Part shown: piece after piece, positions 32,449 to 38,193 of the stretch
Numbering within the stretch: position 1 is the stretch's first letter
Layout of the letters: each line of letters starts with the position of its first letter
NCBI GenBank assembly: GCA_964582525.1
Contig: CAZOSP010000021.1
Span: 1 to 38,193, forward strand
DNA: 38,193 nucleotides
Reading direction: 5' to 3'
From: BB31 sp964582525
GTDB taxonomy: Bacteria; Pseudomonadota; Gammaproteobacteria; Beggiatoales; Beggiatoaceae
Notes under the pieces: model-generated
The model's input: the letters and a program-made list of their open reading frames with translations, nothing else
Told to the model about the DNA's origin: nothing
Database searches by the model: none
Translations under genes and position numbers: made by a program

Positions 32449-32579
32449 GATGAGGAAATTTAGCTAAATTTCAAGCGTAAAAAAAACACTCGACAATCTA
32501 AGAAAAGTTGACATCATTGTAAAATTTTGAAAAATTCCAATAAACACAAAACAAATCGCTTTAAGGAGTCGGGAGTACA

Positions 32580-33230
32580 ATGAATTTACAATTAAAAACC
32601 CAAGCAGGCGAGGTATTTGATGCGTATCTGATGGGGAAGGATGAAGCCAAGCGCGGTGTTTTAGTCATCCATGACTGGTGGGGGTTGCAGGATTACAACA
32701 AAGACTGCGCTCATTATTTCGACAGCTTGGGTTGTCAGGCTTTGGTCATTGATTTGTACGACGGATACCATCCTAAAAACACCAAAGAAGCGGGTGAATA
32801 CATGCGTAGCATTGATCAGCAAGTCGCTAACCGTAAACTGCGGATGGCTTTACAAACACTGCACAAGAGTGGACGCAAGTTGGCGGTGTTAGGCTGGTCA
32901 TTTGGCGGTTTGCAAGCGCAATATGCAGCCGTCGAAAATCCCGATTTAATCCATGCGGTGGTGCTGTATTATTGCCGTATTGTGTTGGATAGACAGAACG
33001 TGAAAAACTTAAACGCGCCGGTGTTGGCGATTTTTGCTGAAACTGATCGCACCTGGCCCGACAAACAGATGGCGTTAGAAAATCTCATGTTGGAATTTGA
33101 CAAACCTTTTGAATGTCACAGTTATGATGCCGATCATGGTTTTGCTAACCCGGAAAGTGTGCGTTACGACCCTGAAGCGACTGAAGAAGCGCGCCAAGTG
33201 ACCTTAGCTTTTTTAAATAAACATCTCTAA
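32580..33230 (+). CDS. Dienelactone hydrolase-family protein
   Basis: A 216-residue cytoplasmic alpha/beta hydrolase. The strand-turn LVIHDWWGLQDYNKD is the DLH oxyanion segment. The nucleophile elbow is GWSFGG with Ser instead of the Cys of true dienelactone hydrolase. Asp (AETDRTWP) and His (DADHGFANP) complete the triad. The Ser suggests an esterase-like activity rather than chlorocatechol breakdown; the substrate is unknown. AAGGAG lies upstream of the ATG. surE follows after 73 bp, possibly cotranscribed. Confidence 0.85.
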   Translation: MNLQLKTQAGEVFDAYLMGKDEAKRGVLVIHDWWGLQDYNKDCAHYFDSLGCQALVIDLYDGYHPKNTKEAGEYMRSIDQQVANRKLRMALQTLHKSGRKLAVLGWSFGGLQAQYAAVENPDLIHAVVLYYCRIVLDRQNVKNLNAPVLAIFAETDRTWPDKQMALENLMLEFDKPFECHSYDADHGFANPESVRYDPEATEEARQVTLAFLNKHL

Positions 33231-33303
33231 TTAAAGCCCATTAAAGCCCTTGAGCGGTGATTTAGAGAAACACAATAGTGACAACACGCGGAGACGCTTT
33301 GAA

Positions 33304-34077
33304 ATGAAAATACTGGTCAGCAATGACGATGGCTACCAAGCCCCCGGCATCATCTGCTTGGCACAGATGCTCACCTCTCTTGATTTTGTCGAACAAGTCA
33401 GCGTTGTCGCGCCTGACAGCGACCGCAGCGGTGCCAGCCACTCGCTTACTTTAACAACGCCACTGCGCGCTAAAGCACGCGATAACGGCTTTATTAGTGT
33501 CAACGGCACGCCCACTGATTGCGTACATCTGGCTATCACTGGCTTAATGGAAGATCAGCCTGACATGGTGATTTCGGGGATTAACGCGGGTGGTAATTTA
33601 GGCGACGATGTGCTGTATTCCGGCACCGTGGCGGCGGCAATGGAAGGGCGTTTTCTCGGTTTACCGGCTATCGCCGTGTCGCTGGCTGCGTTAAACGCCG
33701 TACATTCGGTGCCAAGCCATTACGCAACCGCAGCCGCTGTGGTGAAAACCCTGCTACAACGCCTGCGCGGACATCCCCTACCGCAAGACACCATTCTCAA
33801 CGTCAATGTGCCAGACGTGCCTTACGCCGAGCTTAACGGCATGATGGCAACCCGCTTAGGGCATCGACACAAATCCGAACCTGTGATTGAACAACGCGAT
33901 CCGCGTGGTGATAAAATTTATTGGGTAGGTCCGCCCGGGGCGGCGGAAGACGCGGGAGCCGGCACCGACTTTCATGCTATCAGTCACAAACAGGTATCCG
34001 TCACACCCTTGCAAATTGACTTAACCCGCCACAGTGCTTTAGAAGAACTGGCGGGCTGGGTTCGCGGCGGGGGCTAG
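33304..34077 (+). CDS. surE: 5'/3'-nucleotidase SurE
   Basis: A 257-residue metal-dependent phosphatase that removes phosphate from nucleoside monophosphates. Metal ligands Asp8 and Asp9 (MKILVSNDDGYQAPG), Ser (APDSDRSGASHSLT) and Asn (SGINAGGNLGDDVLYSGTVA) are visible. The start is the ATG at 33304, matching family N-termini; an in-frame TTG at 33250 is disfavoured. The usual partners pcm, nlpD and rpoS are not next to it. Its stop abuts the two-hairpin repeat at 34078. Confidence 0.95.
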   Translation: MKILVSNDDGYQAPGIICLAQMLTSLDFVEQVSVVAPDSDRSGASHSLTLTTPLRAKARDNGFISVNGTPTDCVHLAITGLMEDQPDMVISGINAGGNLGDDVLYSGTVAAAMEGRFLGLPAIAVSLAALNAVHSVPSHYATAAAVVKTLLQRLRGHPLPQDTILNVNVPDVPYAELNGMMATRLGHRHKSEPVIEQRDPRGDKIYWVGPPGAAEDAGAGTDFHAISHKQVSVTPLQIDLTRHSALEELAGWVRGGG

Positions 34078-34204
34078 TAGGGTTTGCGCCAGTTTGCGCC
34101 AGGTCCTCGTTCCCAAGTGCCACTTGGGAATGCGGCGCGAACGCGAATGCCCGGCAACGTCCCCTCCTCCCGCGTGCTTCGACAAAAAGATGTCGCGCAC
34201 CCTA
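34078..34204 (-). repeat. Inverted copy of the TAGGGT...ACCCTA repeat with a nested hairpin
   Basis: Read on the minus strand it begins TAGGGTGCGCGACATCTTTT and ends GGCGCAAACCCTA. The TTCCCAAG/CTTGGGAA hairpin (34107-34132) sits in the second hairpin. It fills the whole space between surE and pyrG; its first three bases (TAG) are the pyrG stop codon. Confidence 0.8.
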
Positions 34205-35839
34205 GCCTGTGGACGCACATTCTCGCGCTGCTTGCACAAAACCGCTGAACAGCGGGTGTCCATCTCTTGGCGTGGAAGTAAATTCGGGGTGGAATTGGCA
34301 GGCGACAAACCAAGGGTGATCTTGTTCTTGCAATTCAATCACTTCGACTAATTTGCCGTCAGCCGATAGACCGGCGAAGACTAAACCCGCTTGGCGTAGC
34401 TGGTCGATGTAGCGGTTGTTAAATTCGTAGCGGTGGCGGTGACGCTCGCTGATTTCACCTTGTCCATATAAACGGTAGCTGCGGGTGCTGGGGACTAGAT
34501 GACAGGTTTGCGCCCCTAAACGCATGGTGCCGCCGAGATCGGTGTTGTCGCTGCGGCGTTCTATGCCGCCGTCTTGGCTTGTCCATTCGGTGATGAGGGC
34601 GATGACCGGGTGTTTGCTGTGGCGGTTAAATTCGCTGCTGTGCGCGTCTTCGAGACCTGCAACATGTCGCGCAAATTCAATCACCGCGACTTGCATCCCT
34701 AAGCAAATTCCCAGATAAGGTATTTTCTGCGTCCGTGCATAGTGGGCGGCGGCGATTTTGCCCTCAATGCCGCGCTCGCCAAAGCCGCCGGGGACGAGAA
34801 TCGCGTCCGCGCCTTGCAGGGCTTGGCAGTTATCAAGGCTGAGTGCTTCGGAGTCAACATAGCGAATTTTGACTTGGATGCGAGTTTGAATGCCGGCGTG
34901 AGCGAGGGCTTCGGAGAGGGATTTGTAGGCATCGGTTAAGTTGGTGTATTTGCCTACCATGTAGATGGTGACTTCACCTTGCGGGTGGTCAAGCGAATCT
35001 ATCACTGTTGTCCATTCGCTTAAATCCGCTGGTCGTGCTTGAATGCCCATTTTTTCGCAGACAATTTGGTCAACTCCCTGTTCATGCAGCATGGCGGGGA
35101 TGCGGTAGATGGTGTCGGCATCAATCACGGAAAACACTGCACGTTCTTCGACATTGGTGAACAGCGCGACTTTGCGCCGCTCGCCTTCGGGCAGCGGTTT
35201 TTCTGAGCGGCATAGCAAGATGTCGGGCTGAATGCCGATAGAGCGCAGTTCTTTGACCGAGTGTTGGGTGGGTTTGGTTTTCATTTCGCCGCTGGTGGCA
35301 ATGTAGGGCACTAGCGTGAGGTGAATAAACAGGGTGCGTTGTGATCCAAGTTCTAAGCCCATTTGGCGGATGGCTTCGAGAAAGGGCAGGGACTCGATGT
35401 CGCCGACGGTGCCGCCGATTTCTACCATCACCACGTCATAATTGCCCGCGTCAAGTTTGTGGATTTCGTATTTGATTTGGTCGGTGATGTGTGGGATGAC
35501 TTGCACGGTCGCGCCCAGATAATCGCCGCGCCGTTCTTTGCGGATGACTTCTTCGTAAATGCGTCCGGTGGTGCAGTTGTTGGCTTGGCTCATGCGCTCG
35601 CGGATAAAGCGTTCATAGTGACCCAGATCGAGATCGGTTTCCGCGCCATCGTCGGTAACGAACACTTCGCCATGTTGAAAGGGACTCATGGTGCCGGGAT
35701 CGACATTGATGTAGGGATCGAGTTTGATGAGGGTAACTTTCAAGCCTCTGGCTTCTAAAATGGAGGCAAGCGAAGCGGCGGCAATGCCCTTGCCTAGCGA
35801 AGAAACAACCCCGCCGGTAATAAAAATATAGCGCATCAT
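34202..35839 (-). CDS. pyrG: CTP synthase
   Basis: A 545-residue enzyme that makes CTP from UTP with ATP and glutamine. The synthetase domain has RYIFITGGVVSSLGKGIAAA, KLDPYINVDPGTMSPFQHGE and EIGGTVGDIESLPFLEA. The glutamine amidotransferase domain has LVPGGFGERGIEGK, YLGICLGMQVAVIEFARH (nucleophile Cys) and CQFHPEFTSTP (His/Glu). The start is the ATG at 35839; ATG at 35836 is equally possible. The last residues (AARECASTG) are close to a repeat that provides the stop, so the natural end may have been altered. eno, often next to pyrG, is absent. Confidence 0.96.
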   Translation of the reverse strand: MMRYIFITGGVVSSLGKGIAAASLASILEARGLKVTLIKLDPYINVDPGTMSPFQHGEVFVTDDGAETDLDLGHYERFIRERMSQANNCTTGRIYEEVIRKERRGDYLGATVQVIPHITDQIKYEIHKLDAGNYDVVMVEIGGTVGDIESLPFLEAIRQMGLELGSQRTLFIHLTLVPYIATSGEMKTKPTQHSVKELRSIGIQPDILLCRSEKPLPEGERRKVALFTNVEERAVFSVIDADTIYRIPAMLHEQGVDQIVCEKMGIQARPADLSEWTTVIDSLDHPQGEVTIYMVGKYTNLTDAYKSLSEALAHAGIQTRIQVKIRYVDSEALSLDNCQALQGADAILVPGGFGERGIEGKIAAAHYARTQKIPYLGICLGMQVAVIEFARHVAGLEDAHSSEFNRHSKHPVIALITEWTSQDGGIERRSDNTDLGGTMRLGAQTCHLVPSTRSYRLYGQGEISERHRHRYEFNNRYIDQLRQAGLVFAGLSADGKLVEVIELQEQDHPWFVACQFHPEFTSTPRDGHPLFSGFVQAARECASTG

Positions 35840-35922
35840 GGACAATTCCAAAGCATTCTAAGCCTTTGTTTTACAGCTTATTGTGAGGAAACAGCAGGCG
35901 TGACAACAAGCGCTGCTGCACA

Positions 35923-35972
35923 TAAAAAAAACCGCATAAGCTAACAAATCATGGGGAAATTCTCAATGCGGC
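35923..35972 (-). terminator. Likely hemH terminator
   Basis: On the minus strand GCCGCAT and ATGCGGT pair across a 28-base loop, followed by eight T's. It is about 215 bp past the hemH stop and upstream of pyrG. The long loop lowers confidence. Confidence 0.5.
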
Positions 35973-36060
35973 TTTTGTCCATGCTCTATTTTACTGCTTG
36001 CTGTGTGCGTTATGTTGGCGAGCGGAGATGCGGGCGTGGCACACTCATGGCTAAGTTAAT

Positions 36061-36189
36061 AACTCACGTTACGCGGGCGTAAACCTTCTCGGTTTTCAAA
36101 ACCTAGAAGGTTTGAGCTTCGGGTATTATTGAACGCCCATCCTTAAGCAATATTTTGCAGCAAAAAGCACCAACCGCGTAACGTGAACT
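36061..36189. repeat. Family D element (129 bp) holding a family C repeat
   Basis: Ends AACTCACGTTACGCG and CGCGTAACGTGAACT are inverted repeats with two mismatches. A family C repeat (36071-36139) lies inside. The right end reaches the hemH stop codon. Confidence 0.65.
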
Positions 36190-37288
36190 AATAAGCGTCT
36201 TCTGCTCCTAATGCTCTTGCGCGCTGCAAACGGACTTTTGCGGCTTGCGGATCATCAGCAATGTCGCGCCAATCGTGCGCGGCACGTAACAGGATGCGGC
36301 TGAGTGCTTCAATATGTACGGAATCGGTATTAAGCGCGGGGATGTAATGAAATTTTTGCCCGCCGGCGGCTAAAAAATAATGCCGATTTTCTTCATTAAT
36401 TTCTTCAAGGGTTTCCAAGCAATCGGCAGAAAAGCCCGGGCAGATCACGTCCACACGCTTAACACCCGCCGCACCAAGCGCTTTCAAAGTTTCATCTGTG
36501 TAGGGTTTAAGCCATTCCTCGCGTCCAAAACGGGATTGAAAAGTCACCTGCCAAGCGGCATTCTTCAAGCCTAGTGTTTCTGCCACTAAACGCGCAGTTT
36601 TGTGGCATTCGCAATGATAAGGATCACCGGCTAAGAAGGTACGTTTAGGAATGCCGTGAAAAGACATCAGCAGCTTGTCTGGGCGACCATGCGTCTGCCA
36701 ATGCTCAACAATTTTGTTCGCCAATGCCAAAATATAATTTTCGTCATCATGGTAATGGTTGATAAAACGCACCTCCGGCAGCCATCGCCAGCTTTGCAGC
36801 GTTTGACTGAGTGCGTCAAAAGTTGAGCCAACCGTGGCAGAGGCGTATTGCGGATAAAGCGGCAGTACCAGCAAGCGCGTCGCGCCTGCGGCGCGTAATT
36901 TGTCTAGGGCTTGCGCAATCGACGGCGAGCCGTAGCGCATCCCCAACTCAACAGACAGGCTTCCCTTAAACGCGCCGCTTAAACGTGCTGCGATAGCCGC
37001 CTGTTGTTGCTGGGCAATGTGCAGCAAGGGCGAACCCTCGTCTGTCCAAATTTTTTGATAGGCTTTAGCTGAACGTGACGGACGCACACGCAGGATAATA
37101 CCGTGTAAAATCAGCATCCACAGCCAACGGGGCAATTCTACGACACGCGGATCAGATAAAAATTCGCCTAAGTAACGGCGCAAAGCCGCCGCCGTTGGCG
37201 CGTCCGGCGTGCCTAAATTGGTCAACAAAATGCCCGTGACAGGGATTTGATCGTGAAGGTAGGCGGGTTGACTAAAACGCTTGCTCAT
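36188..37288 (-). CDS. hemH: Ferrochelatase
   Basis: A 366-residue enzyme that inserts ferrous iron into protoporphyrin IX, the last step of protoheme synthesis, at the inner face of the membrane. It shows GILLTNLGTPDAPTAAALRR, YPQYASATVGSTFDAL, the catalytic LLMSFHGIPKRT (metal-binding His), CECHKTARLVAETLGL, and CPGFSADCLETLEEINEENR. The C-terminus is slightly long. It is divergent from the acyltransferase gene with 31 bp between starts. Its stop codon lies at the edge of a repeat. Confidence 0.96.
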   Translation of the reverse strand: MSKRFSQPAYLHDQIPVTGILLTNLGTPDAPTAAALRRYLGEFLSDPRVVELPRWLWMLILHGIILRVRPSRSAKAYQKIWTDEGSPLLHIAQQQQAAIAARLSGAFKGSLSVELGMRYGSPSIAQALDKLRAAGATRLLVLPLYPQYASATVGSTFDALSQTLQSWRWLPEVRFINHYHDDENYILALANKIVEHWQTHGRPDKLLMSFHGIPKRTFLAGDPYHCECHKTARLVAETLGLKNAAWQVTFQSRFGREEWLKPYTDETLKALGAAGVKRVDVICPGFSADCLETLEEINEENRHYFLAAGGQKFHYIPALNTDSVHIEALSRILLRAAHDWRDIADDPQAAKVRLQRARALGAEDAY

Positions 37289-37319
37289 AAAACTCTCACT
37301 TGAATAAGGATTAAATAAG

Positions 37320-37889
37320 ATGATATTTGTAAAAATTTGTCGCTGGTTATTTAAGCGTCACGGCTGGACAATCGGCTCTCAATTACCGCCCGACATCAAA
37401 CAATGCGTACTGATCGCCGCGCCACACACAAGCAATTGGGATCTCATTTATGCGATTGCCGCCTACAATCAAATGGGGTTAAAAGTCCGTTTTACCATCA
37501 AAAAAGAATGGGTACGTTTTCCATTTAAGACACTGTTTGAAAAACTCGGCGCGATTCCCATTGATCGTACACCCAAACATGCCGGCAGTACGCGCAACAG
37601 CATGGTAGATACCATGACTGAGATATTTCGCCAAGAAGCCGATATGGTTTTAATGATTACGCCCGAAGGCACGCGCAGCCCGGTGGCACGCTGGAAAATG
37701 GGTTTTTACCGCTTGGCAAAAACAGCTAACGTACCGATTGCTTTAGGTTATTTAGATTACGCAAAATGCGAGGCGGGTATTGCTGATCTCGTTTATCCCA
37801 GTGATAACATGCAGCAAGATTTACAGCGCATTTATGATTTCTACAACCATGTTACGCCCAAATATCCACAAAAATTCACCAAGCTGTAA
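37320..37889 (+). CDS. Lysophospholipid acyltransferase-family protein
   Basis: A 189-residue PlsC-like acyltransferase. The HxxxxD catalytic motif is in LIAAPHTSNWD, the substrate motif in FEKLGAIPIDRT and the EGTR motif in MITPEGTRSPVARWK. There is only a weak N-terminal hydrophobic segment. This short 'SNWD' type is found widely and probably acylates a lysolipid or related acceptor; the acceptor is unknown. TAAGGA lies before the ATG. Divergent from hemH. Confidence 0.88.
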   Translation: MIFVKICRWLFKRHGWTIGSQLPPDIKQCVLIAAPHTSNWDLIYAIAAYNQMGLKVRFTIKKEWVRFPFKTLFEKLGAIPIDRTPKHAGSTRNSMVDTMTEIFRQEADMVLMITPEGTRSPVARWKMGFYRLAKTANVPIALGYLDYAKCEAGIADLVYPSDNMQQDLQRIYDFYNHVTPKYPQKFTKL

Positions 37890-37920
37890 ATATGACAAAC
37901 CTGCCTCCTGAACATCACAC

Positions 37921-37962
37921 GGTAGGGTGGATTAAGGCGCGTTCATTTGCGCCGTATCCACC
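37921..37962. repeat. GGTAGGGTGGATTAAGGCGC hairpin repeat
   Basis: GGTGGATTAAGGCGC and GCGCCGTATCCACC pair. A related fragment (GCGGATACGCTTCGC) follows at 37990 and occurs at 10197. Confidence 0.6.
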
Positions 37963-38053
37963 ATTCTCGGTATCGTCGGTAGTTGGTTGGCGGATACGCT
38001 TCGCCTAATCGGATAGACGGGATAAATCTGGATAGTTCCAGATTGAATGATAA

Positions 38054-38126
38054 GAGCCAAATAAGCGAGAGTTTCACGTTCGGTTCCGTGAGAGCCTCAA
38101 AGGGAAGTTCCTTGGGGCTACTCGAC
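38054..38126 (+). mobile_element. 3' end of a group II intron (domains V and VI)
   Basis: GAGCCAAATAAGCGAGAGTT then TCACGTTCGGTTC (38054-38086) has the length, the GAGCC/GGTTC stem base and the GAGA loop of a domain V. A second hairpin follows (AGCCTCAAAGG / TTCCTTGGGGCT, about 38092-38119), as domain VI would, then CTACTCGAC, a common 3' end of bacterial group II introns. No reverse transcriptase frame lies upstream, where the acyltransferase ends at 37889, so this is a truncated remnant. The last 67 bases, after the presumed splice site, are unidentified. Confidence 0.5.
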
Positions 38127-38193
38127 CGTTCCCTTGCTTACATCCCCCATATTGTTATGGGCTGCCCGTTATACTCGGCTTCGCGCTGAAAAA

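Noticed and set aside
37983..38189. 68-residue ORF at the right edge
   Set aside because: It overlaps the domain V/VI-like hairpins, which explain the sequence better than a protein.

Overview
The window looks like a scaffolded draft piece of a gammaproteobacterial chromosome. It contains three runs of exactly 100 N, which I read as nominal scaffold gaps. Gene content is gammaproteobacterial: mrcA divergent from pilMNOPQ, class I FabI, XthA, ParE, SurE, PyrG, HemH and a DUF3426 protein. Moderate and uneven GC, many small dispersed repeats and a PD-(D/E)XK 'Rpn-type' transposase would fit filamentous sulfur bacteria of the Thiotrichales/Beggiatoaceae type. That placement is inference, and I could not run a search.

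Layout. (1) 1-3400 is accessory DNA: two small unknown genes separated by an integron attC-like site, a tandem cluster of two-hairpin repeats interrupted by a gap, and a transposase broken by a small unknown ORF. (2) 3405-6266 is sucA on the minus strand, with no sucB beside it. (3) 6923-11734 holds a PepSY/cytochrome b561 pair, a membrane adenylate cyclase, a membrane-anchored LuxR-type regulator and a HemN-like radical SAM protein, spaced by repeats. (4) 11865-16430 on the minus strand holds a small conserved ORF and the likely operon mrcA-plsY-lipoprotein. (5) 16750-26232 on the plus strand is pilMNOPQ followed by a 1603-residue Ig-like lipoprotein. Gaps hide the pilO/pilP junction and the middle of pilQ. 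(6) 26554-28973 holds xthA, fabI and a DUF3426 protein. (7) 29043-37889 holds parE, a YfcE-like phosphoesterase, an FmdB-type zinc ribbon protein, a dienelactone hydrolase-like protein, surE, pyrG, hemH and an acyltransferase. (8) The right edge carries what looks like the 3' end of a group II intron (domains V and VI) with no reverse transcriptase.

How it fits together. Most of the window is housekeeping: central carbon, cell wall, lipid, heme and CTP synthesis, and DNA topology and repair. The type IV pilus alignment/secretin operon and the cAMP cyclase are the main surface and signalling functions. The strongest unexplained structure is not a gene system. It is the density of at least five families of short inverted-repeat elements (about 60-130 bp) in nearly every intergenic space. 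Some supply terminators, one supplies the pyrG stop codon, and one appears to have been inserted in frame into mrcA with a 6-bp direct repeat.
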